A DNA stretch of 64,000 nucleotides from Microlunatus parietis (GTDB lineage: Bacteria > Actinomycetota > Actinomycetes > Propionibacteriales > Propionibacteriaceae). The stretch spans positions 6,634,001 through 6,698,000 of the forward strand of contig NZ_JACCBU010000001.1 of the NCBI RefSeq assembly GCF_013407955.1, read 5' to 3'. Below the pieces are notes generated by a model, which searched no databases, was not told the origin of the DNA, and was given only the letters and a program-made list of their open reading frames with translations. Within the stretch, counting starts at the first letter, position 1. Each line of letters opens with the position of its first letter. The translations under genes were made by a program, and so were the position numbers. Positions 8,415-16,988 of this stretch are shown one piece after another.

Positions 8415-9608
8415 ATGCATGACGCGGTGATCGTCGACGTGATCCGGACCGGCTCCGGGCGAGGCAAGCCCGGCGGTGCGCTGTCCGGCGTCCATCCGGT
8501 GGACCTGCTGGCCGGCGTCCTGGCCAAGCTGGTGGAACGCAACGGCCTGGACCCGACCCAGGTCGACGACGTGATCGCCGGCTGTGTCTCCCAGGCGGGC
8601 GAGCAGACGTTCAATCTGGCCCGCAACGCGGCGCTCGCGGCGGGCTTCCCGATCACCGTGCCCGGCGTCACGATCGACCGGCAGTGCGGGTCCAGCCAGC
8701 AGGCGGCGCACTTCGCGGCCCAGGGCGTGATCGCCGGCGGGTACGACATCGTGATCGCCTGCGGGGTGGAGTCGATGAGCCGGGTCCCGATGGGCTCGCC
8801 GGTCGGCGGCCGGGATCCGTTCGGACCCAAGATGGCGGAGCGGTTCGCGCCCGGTCTGGTGCCGCAGGGCATCTCGGCCGAGCTGATCGCGGCCCGCTGG
8901 GGCTTCGACCGCGACGCGGTGGACGGCTATGCCGCCGAGTCGCACCGCCGGGCCGCGGCCGCCGCGGCGACCGGCCGGTTCGACAACGAACTGGTGCCGG
9001 TGCCGATCACCGCGGAGGACGGTACGGAACGGGCGCACACCGCCGACGAGACCATTCGCCCGGCCACCACGGTCGAGGGACTGGCCGGCCTGAAACCGTC
9101 CTTCTACGACGAAGCCACGGACGCCCGGTTCGGCGGCCTGCCTTGGCTGATCACGCCCGGCAACTCGTCGCCACTGACCGACGGCGCTTCGGCGGCGTTG
9201 ATCATGTCCGAGCGTCGCGCGACGGAGCTCGGCCTGCGGGCGCGGGCCCGGTTCGTCGGGTTCGCCGTGGTCGGCGACGATCCGATCATGATGCTGACCG
9301 GGCCGATCCCGGCGACCCACCGGATCCTGGAGAGGACCGGGCTGTCGCTGGACCGGATCGACGCGTACGAGGTGAACGAGGCGTTCGCCCCGGTCCCGTT
9401 GGCCTGGGCCGCCGAACTGCACGCCGACCCGGAGCGGCTCAACCCGTGCGGCGGCGCGATCGCGCTCGGGCACCCGCTCGGCGCGTCGGGCACCAAGCTG
9501 CTGGCGACGCTGGTCAACCACCTCGAGGCGACCGGCGGCCGGTACGGTCTGCAGACGATGTGCGAGGGTGGCGGCATGGCGAACGCCATGATCATCGAGC
9601 GGCTCTGA
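8415..9608 (+). CDS. thiolase family protein (acetyl-CoA C-acyltransferase)
   Basis: A 397-residue thiolase. It catalyses thiolytic cleavage of 3-ketoacyl-CoA, or the reverse condensation. Active-site residues are visible: nucleophilic Cys91 in TIDRQCGSSQQA, the EVNEAFAPVP loop, His in NPCGGAIALGHPLGASGT and the second Cys in MCEGGGMAN. Start at ATG 8415 with GGGAGG 8 nt upstream. Followed after 15 bp by a 3-hydroxyacyl-CoA-dehydrogenase-like SDR, so the pair would perform the last two steps of a beta-oxidation-type sequence. Confidence 0.92.
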   Translation: MHDAVIVDVIRTGSGRGKPGGALSGVHPVDLLAGVLAKLVERNGLDPTQVDDVIAGCVSQAGEQTFNLARNAALAAGFPITVPGVTIDRQCGSSQQAAHFAAQGVIAGGYDIVIACGVESMSRVPMGSPVGGRDPFGPKMAERFAPGLVPQGISAELIAARWGFDRDAVDGYAAESHRRAAAAAATGRFDNELVPVPITAEDGTERAHTADETIRPATTVEGLAGLKPSFYDEATDARFGGLPWLITPGNSSPLTDGASAALIMSERRATELGLRARARFVGFAVVGDDPIMMLTGPIPATHRILERTGLSLDRIDAYEVNEAFAPVPLAWAAELHADPERLNPCGGAIALGHPLGASGTKLLATLVNHLEATGGRYGLQTMCEGGGMANAMIIERL

Positions 9609-9623
9609 GAGAGGAAAACGATC

Positions 9624-10385
9624 ATGAACCTTGCCGGTCAGGTGGTCTTGGTGACGGGCGGCGCGTCCGGCCTCGGGCTCGCGACGGCGCGCGCGCTGCA
9701 GGCTGCGGGTGCCAAGATCGTGATCTTCGACCTGCCGTCGTCGCGCGGTGAGCAGGTCGCCGGAGAGCTCGGCGAGCAGGTACGGTTCGCGGCCGGCGAC
9801 GTGACCGATCCCGACTCGGTCTCCGCCGCGCTTGACCTGGCCGGCACCCTCGGTGATCTTCGAGTGCTGGTCAACTGCGCCGGGATCGTCAACGCAGCAA
9901 GGACTGTGGGCAAGCGCGGCCCGTTCCCGCTGGAGGAGTTCCAGCGGGCGATCATGGTCAACCTGGTCGGCACGTTCAACGTCACCCGGCTGGCCGCCGA
10001 GCGGATCTCGGCCGTCGAGCCGCTCGGCGAGGAACGGGGCGTGATCATCAACACGGCCTCGGTCGCGGCCTTCGACGGCCAGGTCGGCCAGGCAGCGTAC
10101 TCCGCGTCGAAGGGCGGCGTGGCCGCCATGACGCTGCCGATCGCCCGCGACCTCGCGCCACTGTTGATCCGGGTGGTGACGATCGCGCCGGGGATCTTCG
10201 ATACCCCGATGATGGCCAGCATGACCGACGAGGTACGGGCCTCGCTCGCGGCTCAGGTGCCGCACCCGTCCCGGCTCGGCGACCCGTCCGAGTACGGCGC
10301 GCTGGCCGCCCACATCGTGGCCAACCCCATGATCAACGGCGAGGTGATCCGCCTTGACGGCGCGATCCGGATGGCGCCGCACTGA
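9624..10385 (+). CDS. SDR oxidoreductase, probable 3-hydroxyacyl-CoA dehydrogenase (type II/HSD10-like)
   Basis: A 253-residue short-chain dehydrogenase. NAD-binding [15 protein letters not shown] is at residue 10, NCAG near 88, catalytic Ser in NTASVAAF, and Tyr/Lys in YSASKGG. The [16 protein letters not shown] and [10 protein letters not shown] segments resemble type II (HSD10-like) 3-hydroxyacyl-CoA dehydrogenases more than FabG. It lies 15 bp after the thiolase gene with GAGAGG upstream of its ATG. Together with the enoyl-CoA hydratase at 10942 it suggests breakdown of fatty or branched-chain acyl-CoAs such as isoleucine intermediates; the substrate is inferred. Confidence 0.87.
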   Translation: MNLAGQVVLVTGGASGLGLATARALQAAGAKIVIFDLPSSRGEQVAGELGEQVRFAAGDVTDPDSVSAALDLAGTLGDLRVLVNCAGIVNAARTVGKRGPFPLEEFQRAIMVNLVGTFNVTRLAAERISAVEPLGEERGVIINTASVAAFDGQVGQAAYSASKGGVAAMTLPIARDLAPLLIRVVTIAPGIFDTPMMASMTDEVRASLAAQVPHPSRLGDPSEYGALAAHIVANPMINGEVIRLDGAIRMAPH

Positions 10386-10478
10386 GTCGTCCTGGTCCGG
10401 CGGGTTCACCCGCGCCGGGGAGTTCGTTCACCCCGCCACCGGATCCCCGTACCGGTCGCAGACGGGAGGCTTGAGGCC

Positions 10479-10955
10479 ATGACGACGTCTCAGGTCAGCA
10501 CCGACGCCACGGCAACGAGAGTTCGCCGGCTGGTCCGGGTCGCCGGGCTGGCCACGGCCGGCCACTGGCTGCTGTACGTGATCGAGAAGGTCTACCTGGC
10601 CGGCCAGGGCAGGATCGGCATGGTCGGCTCGCCGATCCCGCCCGAGGCGTACGCCGACATCCCGAACCCCGCCCTCGCCCAACTCGGCAACGCGGCGTTC
10701 GGCCTGGTCCCGGTCGCGATCGCCGTCCTCGCGATCACCCCGGCCGGCCGCCGGATCCCGCGCCCGCTGCTGCTCCTCGGCCTCTGCGTGGTGCTGGCGC
10801 TGACCCTGGCCCTCGGCGCCCTGCTGCTCGGCCAAGGAAACTGGCTGCACCTGGCGATCGCCGCAGCCGGCCTGGTCGCCATCGTCTCGCTGGCCGCGGC
10901 ATCCTTCCTCCGGCTGCCGGGCACCGCGCACGCCCGGCCGGTCAGCGACCGGTGA
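10479..10955 (+). CDS. hypothetical membrane protein
   Basis: A 158-residue protein with four predicted membrane segments (around 18-35, 62-85, 92-115 and 120-140) and no recognisable motif. ATG at 10479 follows GGGAGG. Its 3' end overlaps by 14 bp the 3' end of the convergent enoyl-CoA hydratase gene, so the two messages would be complementary at their ends. I do not recognise the family. Confidence 0.65.
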   Translation: MTTSQVSTDATATRVRRLVRVAGLATAGHWLLYVIEKVYLAGQGRIGMVGSPIPPEAYADIPNPALAQLGNAAFGLVPVAIAVLAITPAGRRIPRPLLLLGLCVVLALTLALGALLLGQGNWLHLAIAAAGLVAIVSLAAASFLRLPGTAHARPVSDR

Positions 10956-11715
10956 AGCGCGGCGGCCGCTTCTCCGCGAACGCGGCCAGCCCCTCGGCGT
11001 GGTCCGCGCCGCTGAGCAGTTCGACCTGGTGCTCCCGCTCGTACGCCAGCGTGCCGGGCAGGTCCGGCAGGGCGGCCGCGTTGACCGCCGCCTTCGTCGC
11101 CGCGTAGGCCCTGGTCGGCCCGCCGGCCAGCCGCTCGACGGTCCGCCGACAGGCCGCGGCGAACTCCTCCGGCCCGTGCACCTGGTCCACCAGCCCCAGC
11201 CGCTGCGCCTCCGCGACCGGCACCGGATCGCCGAGCAGCAACACCCGCAGCGCCGCGGCCCGGCCGAGGGCGGCGGTCCAGAAGGCGGTGCCGCCGCCGT
11301 CCGGCATCAGCCCGATCGACTCGAATCCGGGCTTCAGGTACGCGTCCTGGTGCGCCACGACCAGGTCGCAGGCCAGCACCAGCGAGGCCCCGGCGCCGAC
11401 CGCGGGCCCGTTCAGCAGCGCGACGACCGGCTTCGGCGCGGTGCAGATGGCGGTCGCGATCCGGTTCAGCACGTCGATCAGCGCGCCGCCGTCGCCCTCG
11501 ATCCCGGCGGCGAGATCCGCGCCGGCGCAGAAGCCGCGGCCGGCACCGGTGATCGTGATCACCCGCACCGTCTCGTCCGCCGCGGCATCCTCCAGCGCGG
11601 CGGCCAGCACGCCGGTCGCCTCCGCGGTGAGAGCGTTCAGCCGGTCCGGCCGGTTCAGGGTGATCGCGGTGACCTGGTCGGTGGTGGCGACCAGGACGGG
11701 CGGTTCGGCAGACAT
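10942..11715 (-). CDS. enoyl-CoA hydratase/isomerase family protein
   Basis: A 257-residue crotonase-fold protein. Visible: TAITLNRPDRLNALTAE near residue 17, the oxyanion-hole loop GAGRGFCAGADLAAG near 60, and ALLNGPAVGAGASLVLACDLVVA near 98. The two catalytic glutamates typical of hydratases are not both obvious in the second loop (GFESIGLMPDGGGT carries one Glu), so a hydratase or a related PaaG-type isomerase is possible. Start at ATG 11715 with GAGGAG upstream; the long frame beyond that is a shadow of the citrate synthase gene. Divergence from the citrate synthase is 44 bp on the same strand. Confidence 0.88.
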   Translation of the reverse strand: MSAEPPVLVATTDQVTAITLNRPDRLNALTAEATGVLAAALEDAAADETVRVITITGAGRGFCAGADLAAGIEGDGGALIDVLNRIATAICTAPKPVVALLNGPAVGAGASLVLACDLVVAHQDAYLKPGFESIGLMPDGGGTAFWTAALGRAAALRVLLLGDPVPVAEAQRLGLVDQVHGPEEFAAACRRTVERLAGGPTRAYAATKAAVNAAALPDLPGTLAYEREHQVELLSGADHAEGLAAFAEKRPPRFTGR

Positions 11716-11759
11716 CGGCGGCTCCTCACTAAGCTGATCCGTCGATCCTGCCACGAGTG

Positions 11760-12935
11760 CTAGCGCTCCGACAGCGGCGGCACCGGCGCCGGCGGGGTCG
11801 CGCCGACATAGCGGGACGACGGCCGGATGATCTTGGAATCCTCTGCCTGTTCGAGGATGTGGGCGGTCCAGCCGATCACCCGGGCGACGGCGAAGGTCGG
11901 CGTGAACAGCTCGGCCGGGATGCCACAGTGCTCCATCACCACCGCCGCGTAGAACTCGATGTTCGTATTCAGCGCCCGGCCCGGCTTCAACTCGGCGAGC
12001 AGGTCGATCACGGTCCGCTCGACCTCGAGCGCGAAGTCGGCCCGCGGCGTCCCGTACCCGCGCACGAGCTCCTTCAGCATCGCCGACCGGGGATCCTCGG
12101 TGCGGTAGACGGGGTGCCCGAACCCCATGATCCGACCGCCGGAGTTGATCTTGTCCCGGACCCAGGGCTCGATCCGGTCCGCCGTGCCGATCTCGTCCAA
12201 CGCGGCCAGCACCCGGCCCGGCGCGCCGCCGTGCAGCGGCCCGGACAGCGCGCCGACCGCACCGGTGACGCAGGCGGCCAGGTCGGCGCCGGTGGAGGCG
12301 ATCACCCGGGCCGTGAAGGTGGAGGCGTTGAAGCCGTGGTCGATCGCCGCGATCAGGTACGCGCTCAGCCCGGCCACCTGCTCCGGCGTCGGCTCGGCGC
12401 CGGTCAGCCGGTGCAGGTAGTCGGCGGCGAAGCCGAGCTCGGGCCGCGGCGGGACCGGCCGCAGGCCTTGCCGGACCCGATGCGCGGCGGCGATCAGGCC
12501 GGGCGTGACGGCGCCGACTCGGAGTGCCGCGTCGAGCCGTTCCTCGGCGGTCTGGTCGTAGAGCGGGGCGAGTCCGGCCGCGGCGCCGTACCCGCTGAGC
12601 AGGGTGCGCAAGACCGCCATCGGCTCGGCTCCGGTGGCGACGGACGGCGGCAGCAGCGCGACGACGGGGGCCGGGATCGCCCGGACGGCGGCGGTGCGTT
12701 CGGCGAACCCGGCCAGGTCGGCCGCGTTCGGCAGCCGGCCGAGCAGCAACAGGTGCCACACCTCCTCGAGGCTCGCCTCCCGGGCCAGGTCAACCGCCGA
12801 GTACTGCCGGTAGTGGTAGAAGCCCTCCCGCCCGCGCACCTCGCCGAGCGAGGTCTCGGTGACGACGACGTTGGTCAGCCCGGGCGGGACGTCGATCGGC
12901 GTGTCGTCCATCCGGTCGATGATCATGCGCGGCAT
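11760..12935 (-). CDS. citrate synthase / 2-methylcitrate synthase family protein
   Basis: A 391-residue citrate synthase fold enzyme. The family signature GFGHPVYRTEDPR is intact, as is the first active-site His in GPLHGGAPGRV. The third catalytic position, Asp in most enzymes (NVDF), is Glu here (NTNIEFYAAVV); from memory several actinobacterial CitA-type enzymes also have Glu, so this does not by itself mean inactivity. Divergently transcribed from a second, DNA-binding-domain-fused citrate synthase with a 91-bp operator-rich gap. Whether oxaloacetate is condensed with acetyl- or propionyl-CoA cannot be told; neighbouring beta-oxidation genes would fit methylcitrate. Confidence 0.87.
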   Translation of the reverse strand: MPRMIIDRMDDTPIDVPPGLTNVVVTETSLGEVRGREGFYHYRQYSAVDLAREASLEEVWHLLLLGRLPNAADLAGFAERTAAVRAIPAPVVALLPPSVATGAEPMAVLRTLLSGYGAAAGLAPLYDQTAEERLDAALRVGAVTPGLIAAAHRVRQGLRPVPPRPELGFAADYLHRLTGAEPTPEQVAGLSAYLIAAIDHGFNASTFTARVIASTGADLAACVTGAVGALSGPLHGGAPGRVLAALDEIGTADRIEPWVRDKINSGGRIMGFGHPVYRTEDPRSAMLKELVRGYGTPRADFALEVERTVIDLLAELKPGRALNTNIEFYAAVVMEHCGIPAELFTPTFAVARVIGWTAHILEQAEDSKIIRPSSRYVGATPPAPVPPLSER

Positions 12936-12965
12936 GTCGGTTCCCCTTCGTCTTGACTACGCTTC

Positions 12966-13010
12966 ACTGTCAGTTTGATTGATGGCACAGTCAACGTTGA
13001 TCGAATCAAC
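12966..13010. promoter_or_regulatory. operator-like repeats between the divergent citrate synthase genes
   Basis: Two direct repeats spaced 21 bp apart (ACTGTCAGTTTGATTGAT at 12966 and ACAGTCAACGTTGATCGAAT at 12987), the second overlapping a palindrome GTTGAT-CGA-ATCAAC at 12996-13010. They lie midway between two divergent starts, one of whose products carries a helix-turn-helix, so self-control of both genes is a natural inference. Confidence 0.5.
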
Positions 13011-13026
13011 CTGAGGGAGGTGTGCG

Positions 13027-14439
13027 GTGCCCGACCTGCCGCGGCTGACCAGCGCCGAGACGGCCGCCCGCCTGGGCATCCGGCTGGAAACCCTTTACGC
13101 GTACGTCTCTCGCGGCCGGATCACCCGGCACCGGGACAGCGACGGCTCGACCTTCGACCCGCTGGAGGTGGAGCGGCTGGCCGCCGACCGGCGGCGTGAC
13201 CCGGCCGTGAATCGCCGGCCCGGCCCGGCCGGCACCCCGCTGATGATCTTGGACACCGATCTGGCGCTGATCGAGGACGGCCGGCTCTACCTGCGCGGCC
13301 GCGACATCGCCGGGCTGACCGAGCGAACGTACGAGGAGGTCGCTGGTTGGCTCTGGGACGCCGGATCGGGGCGGTTCACGACCGGGGCTGAACGTGGGCC
13401 GGCCGACGCGGCGGGAGTCCCGGCCGGGGTGGAGCGGGGATCGGCGCGGATGGAGCCGAGATCGGCGGGGTCCGAGCGAGGTCCGTCCGGGACCGGGTCG
13501 GTCCCGGATGGCGCCGTGGCCGAGCCGGGACTGATCGGGCCCGAATCGACGTCGTTCCGGATCGATCCGGAGTTGTTCCGGGCCGATGAGGGCGCGGTGA
13601 CGGCCGCCCGGATCGTGCTGGGCTCGATGCCCGCGAGCACCCGGCCGATCGATCTGATCATGGTCGCGACCCGGGTGTTCGGCCAGACCGATCCGCTCCG
13701 CAGCGACCTGTCATCGGGCCGGGTGACCAGGGCTGCCGGGGCCCTGCTGGCCGGCCTGATCGCCGCCCTGCCCGATCAGGCCGAGCCCGGACCGGCGCCT
13801 CGCCGGGGCCGCACGCTCGCCGCGGCACTCTGGCCGAAGCTCACCGCTCGGCGGCCGACCCGGCCCCGGGTGGCCGCCCTGAACGCGGCGCTGGTCGCGC
13901 TGTTCGACCACGACCTCGCCGTCTCGACCCTGGCCGCCCGGGCGGCAGCGTCGGCCCGCGCGGATCCGTACAGCGTTGTGTCGGCGGGGCTGGCGGCCCT
14001 GGACTCGGCACTGCACGGCACCGCGAGCGTCGACGCGTACCACCTGCTGTCGGCGGTCGAGCGCGGAACCTCGGTCGACCGCGCGCTCGCCGAGACCTTG
14101 CGCGGCCGGACCGGAGTCCCCGGCCTCGGCCACCGCCTCTACGCCGGCCAGGATCCGCGCGCCACGGTGCTGCTGGATCGACTCGCCACCGTGCCCGGGA
14201 CCGGCCGGACCCTGAGGCTGGCCGACTCGGTCGCGGAGACGGTGACCCGCCGCACCGGTCAGTCGCCCAACGTCGACTTCGCCCTCGCCTGTCTGGTCCG
14301 CGCGTTCGGCATGGCGCCCGAGTCCGGCGAGGTGATTTTCGCCTGCGCCCGGATCGGCGGCTGGATCGCCCACGCCCTCGACGAATATCAGCGCCCGCCG
14401 CTCCGCCTCCGCCCGACCGGCCGGTACGTCGGCCCCTGA
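13027..14439 (+). CDS. citrate synthase family protein with N-terminal helix-turn-helix domain
   Basis: A 470-residue fusion. Residues 1-58 form a MerR/excisionase-type helix-turn-helix (LTSAETAARLGIRLETLYAY, then GRITRHRDSDG). Residues about 70-115 and 185-470 are citrate synthase: LHG with the first His, GLGHRLYAGQDPR with the second, and SPNVDFALACL with the catalytic Asp, so the active site looks complete. Between them is a ~65-residue low-complexity insert rich in E-R-G/P-S repeats. GTG start at 13027 with GGGAGG upstream. Such HTH-citrate synthase fusions paired with a plain citrate synthase are known in actinobacteria but the role (sensor, enzyme or both) is not settled to my knowledge. 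Confidence 0.87.
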   Translation: MPDLPRLTSAETAARLGIRLETLYAYVSRGRITRHRDSDGSTFDPLEVERLAADRRRDPAVNRRPGPAGTPLMILDTDLALIEDGRLYLRGRDIAGLTERTYEEVAGWLWDAGSGRFTTGAERGPADAAGVPAGVERGSARMEPRSAGSERGPSGTGSVPDGAVAEPGLIGPESTSFRIDPELFRADEGAVTAARIVLGSMPASTRPIDLIMVATRVFGQTDPLRSDLSSGRVTRAAGALLAGLIAALPDQAEPGPAPRRGRTLAAALWPKLTARRPTRPRVAALNAALVALFDHDLAVSTLAARAAASARADPYSVVSAGLAALDSALHGTASVDAYHLLSAVERGTSVDRALAETLRGRTGVPGLGHRLYAGQDPRATVLLDRLATVPGTGRTLRLADSVAETVTRRTGQSPNVDFALACLVRAFGMAPESGEVIFACARIGGWIAHALDEYQRPPLRLRPTGRYVGP

Positions 14440-14461
14440 CAGGCAAGCTCCAGCCAGCCCG

Positions 14462-14897
14462 TTGGTCCGCTACGACCGACACGCTGTGGTTCTCGCCGTG
14501 CTCGTCTCGGTCGGCGGTTGCAGTTCACCGGTGCCCGCTGGCGATCGGGCCGCCATCGACAAGGTGAACTGCGCTGCGCGAGGTCGCCACCGACGGCGAT
14601 GCCGCCTGCGCGCAGATCACTCCTGAGCATGGGCGGACGCCGATGCCGACCACGGTCGAGTTCAGATCGATCACGGTCGGGAACGGCCAGGCGATCCGGA
14701 ACCTGACCATCTCCGGCGACGGCGCCTGCACACTCACCGTCCAGAAGGGCGGCGAGGACTGGCTGGAGGACCTCGAACTCGGCGGCGAACCGGAGCGCAC
14801 CGACTACGCCCTGAGCCCGGTTCGGGGCGGCCTCTGGGCCGGGCGCACCGACGGCCAGCTGTCGGTCAAGACTCCGCCGGGTCTGGTCTGTCGCTAG
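14462..14897 (+). pseudogene. frameshifted lipoprotein gene
   Basis: Two pieces of one probable lipoprotein lie in different frames. From a TTG at 14462 (or GTG 14486) the frame reads a basic start, a hydrophobic core AVVLAVLVSVGG and a lipobox Cys at 14519-14521, then SSPVPAGDRAAIDKVNCA. The frame beginning near 14571 continues LREVATDGDAACAQ and runs to a stop at 14897, with GNGQAIRNLTISGDGACTL. An upstream TGA at 14565 blocks that second frame. One base is therefore gained or lost near 14568-14579. It could be true decay or a sequencing error. No family recognised. Confidence 0.5.
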
Positions 14898-15072
14898 CCG
14901 CGAACCGGGCCACGGCCCACCGTCCAAGCCGCACCCCCGGTCGGGCGAATCGGGTGTCCCAGATCTGCGATGGAACGCCTCCCGGGAGCCGGGAAACCGA
15001 TTGCTGGATCCGTTGCGTTGCAGATTTGTGACACCGGCCAGGAGCGGCGGCTGGATCGCCCACGCCCTCGCC

Positions 15073-15149
15073 CCCAATCCGCCGACCGGGCACAAAAGCA
15101 GCCGTTTCCGCGGCGTGTCGCTGCGGAGGTGCCCAGTCGATGGATTGGG
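15073..15149. repeat. long hairpin repeat, copy 1 of 3
   Basis: Arms 15073-15093 and 15129-15149 pair at 18 of 21 positions around a loop with CACAAAAGCAG and GGCGTGTCGCTGC. The same element occurs at 49894-49956 and, inverted, at 50382-50444. Where copies 2 and 3 have GGTCAC/GTGACC in the stem, this copy has GGGCAC/GTGCCC, a compensatory change. Confidence 0.8.
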
Positions 15150-15176
15150 TCAAGCAGGCGGGAAGGGCAGGATCGG

Positions 15177-15404
15177 GCCTGGCCTTCGGCGGGTTCAGGG
15201 TGCGTCGCGGTTCGGGCTTGGCCCGTCGGCGGGTTCAGGGTGTGCTGCGGTTCGGGCTTGGCCCTTCGGCGGGTTCAGGGTGTGCTGCGGTTCGGGCCTG
15301 GCCTTCGGCGGGCTCAGGATGGGTGCGGTTCTGGCTTGGCCCGTCGGCGGGCTCAGGGTGCGCCGCGCTCGCCTGGCCCTTCGACAGGCTCAGGGCGCGG
15401 TGGC
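15177..15404. repeat. tandem array of six ~40-bp units built on the dispersed element
   Basis: Units begin at 15177, 15216, 15256, 15296, 15334 and 15371 and are 39, 40, 40, 38, 37 and ~34 bp. Each begins GCYTGGCC and carries a variant of the core CCCTTCGACAGGCTCAGGG; only the last unit has the exact core, the others read TTCGGCGGGTTCAGGG or similar. Units 2 and 3 differ by one base, showing recent duplication. There are no spacers, so it is not a CRISPR array. Confidence 0.85.
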
Positions 15405-16034
15405 TCAGGAGTTCCGGACGGTACGGATCGCGGCGAGCAGTTCGGCGACGGACGCGGCGGGGTCGGGGCCCTTGGTCAGGGCGGAGCCGAGGCCGACGGC
15501 GACGGCGCCGGCCGCGATCCAGTCCGCGGCAGTGTCGGGGGCGATGCCGCCGGTCGGGACGCAGTCCAGCTGGGGCAGGGCGGCCAGGACGTCCTTGAGC
15601 GAACCGGGGGACCAGCGGCTGGCCGGGAAGACCTTGATCAGGTCTGCGCCGAGCGACTTGGCCTGCAGCATCTCGGTCGGGGTGGCGCACCCGATTGCGG
15701 TCAGCACGTCGTAGCGGAGCCCGACCTCGATCACGTCCGGTGCCAGCGTCGGCGTGACGAGCAGTTGGGCACCGGCCAGCACGGCGGCGCGGGCGGTGGC
15801 GGCGTCGAGGACGGTGCCGGCGCCCATGATCCGCCCGTCGCCGGCCTCGGCGGCCAGGGTCTCGATGGCGCGCAGGCCGCCGGGCGTGGTGAGTGCGACC
15901 TCGACGACGCCGACTCCGGCGTCCCAGATCTGGCGGGACTTGACGATCGCGTCGTCGGCGTCGCCGGTCCGGACGATGCCGATCACGGCACTGTCGATCA
16001 CCGCCGCGCGGACGGCGGCCGAGCCGGAGGTCAT
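15405..16034 (-). CDS. eda: 2-dehydro-3-deoxyphosphogluconate (KDPG) aldolase
   Basis: A 209-residue class I aldolase of the KDPG/KHG family: cleaves 2-keto-3-deoxy-6-phosphogluconate to pyruvate and glyceraldehyde-3-phosphate. Visible: GIVRTGDADDA, the VEVALTTPGG strand with the catalytic Glu, MGAGTV, the Schiff-base Lys in ADLIKVFPASRWSPG and PTGGI. Start ATG 16034 with AGGAG 6 nt upstream; the TTG at 16040 is less likely. It lies 9 bp after KDG kinase, giving an Entner-Doudoroff-type pair that finishes breakdown of 2-keto-3-deoxygluconate. Confidence 0.92.
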   Translation of the reverse strand: MTSGSAAVRAAVIDSAVIGIVRTGDADDAIVKSRQIWDAGVGVVEVALTTPGGLRAIETLAAEAGDGRIMGAGTVLDAATARAAVLAGAQLLVTPTLAPDVIEVGLRYDVLTAIGCATPTEMLQAKSLGADLIKVFPASRWSPGSLKDVLAALPQLDCVPTGGIAPDTAADWIAAGAVAVGLGSALTKGPDPAASVAELLAAIRTVRNS

Positions 16035-16043
16035 GATCAACTC

Positions 16044-16988
16044 CTATCGGTCGATGTCGGCGCCCTCGGCGAGCACCCGGTCCCGGGTGGCCGCGTCCGG
16101 CAGTCCGATCGCGTCGCCGTGGGTGGCGACCACCAACGATGCCACAGCGGCGCCCTCGGCCAGCCGCCGGTCCACCGGGAGGCCGCGCAGCCACGCCGAC
16201 AGCCAGCCCGTGTTGAACGCGTCGCCCGCGCCGACCGGGTCGACCAGCGGCACCCGGCGTACGCCGACCGCGGTGCTGCTGCCGGGCGTGTGCTCGACGG
16301 CACCATTGCCGCCGTCCTTGATCACGACCGTGCCGACACCCCGTTCGAAGAACCATTTCTCGGTCGGCACACCACCGGTGATCATGGTCGCCTCGTCGGC
16401 GCCGACGAAGATCAGATCGGCGTGCCGGGCCAGCTCGTCGACGATCCGGGCCCACTCGTCCGGGCCGGCCAGCCGGAGCCGCAGGTTCGGGTCGAAGGTG
16501 ACCGTGACGCCGGCCCCCCGGGCCATGATCATCGCGGTCTTGCAGGCCTGGAAGGACGACGCGGACAGCGCGGCGGTGATCCCGGTCAGGTGCAGCAGCC
16601 GGGCCGCCCGGATCGCCGTACCGGGAAGATCATCGACGCTGTACGCGGTCGACGCGCTGCCGGACCGGCGGTAGTGGACGGTGATCGGCCGGTCGACGGG
16701 GGAGTCCCGGATCAGCAGCCCGGTCGGCAGCTCCGGATCGGTGATCAGCCCGGAGACGTCGATCCCTTCGGCCCGCAGCTCGCGCCGGATCCGGGCGCCG
16801 AACACGTCGTCGCCGACCCGCCCCGCGTATGCCACGGCGTGCCCGAGCCGGGCCAGGCCGATGGCCAGGTTGCTCTCGGCGCCGGCGATCGACCAGGCGA
16901 AGCCGGTGGCGGCGTCGAGCGGCAGGTCGCGCTCGGCCAGCAACAGCGCCATCGGCTCGCCGAACGTGACGACCTCGGAGTCGGTCAT
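16044..16988 (-). CDS. kdgK: 2-keto-3-deoxygluconate kinase (PfkB family)
   Basis: A 314-residue ribokinase/PfkB sugar kinase phosphorylating, most probably, 2-keto-3-deoxygluconate. Signatures: GEPMALLL at the start, AGAESNLAIGLARLG, GRVGDDVFGARI and the catalytic DPVGAGDAFNTGW near residue 250; VTFDPNLRLRLAG is typical of KdgK. The specificity rests on the adjacent KDPG aldolase. Its ATG overlaps the stop of the upstream penicillin-binding protein gene (ATGA), so it is coupled to it. Confidence 0.88.
   Translation of the reverse strand: MTDSEVVTFGEPMALLLAERDLPLDAATGFAWSIAGAESNLAIGLARLGHAVAYAGRVGDDVFGARIRRELRAEGIDVSGLITDPELPTGLLIRDSPVDRPITVHYRRSGSASTAYSVDDLPGTAIRAARLLHLTGITAALSASSFQACKTAMIMARGAGVTVTFDPNLRLRLAGPDEWARIVDELARHADLIFVGADEATMITGGVPTEKWFFERGVGTVVIKDGGNGAVEHTPGSSTAVGVRRVPLVDPVGAGDAFNTGWLSAWLRGLPVDRRLAEGAAVASLVVATHGDAIGLPDAATRDRVLAEGADIDR

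Larger units (their letters stand above)
14898..15404. other. 507-bp repeat-rich intergenic region
   Basis: No gene seen. It holds a 26-bp copy of the 3' part of the preceding citrate synthase gene (15045-15070, identical to 14355-14380), then a long hairpin (15073-15149) and then six tandem ~40-bp units (15177-15404) reaching the stop codon of the KDPG aldolase gene. Confidence 0.8.

Noticed and set aside
15177-15404. Tandem array as a CRISPR
   Set aside because: Units abut without unique spacers, vary in length by a few bases, and there are no cas genes.
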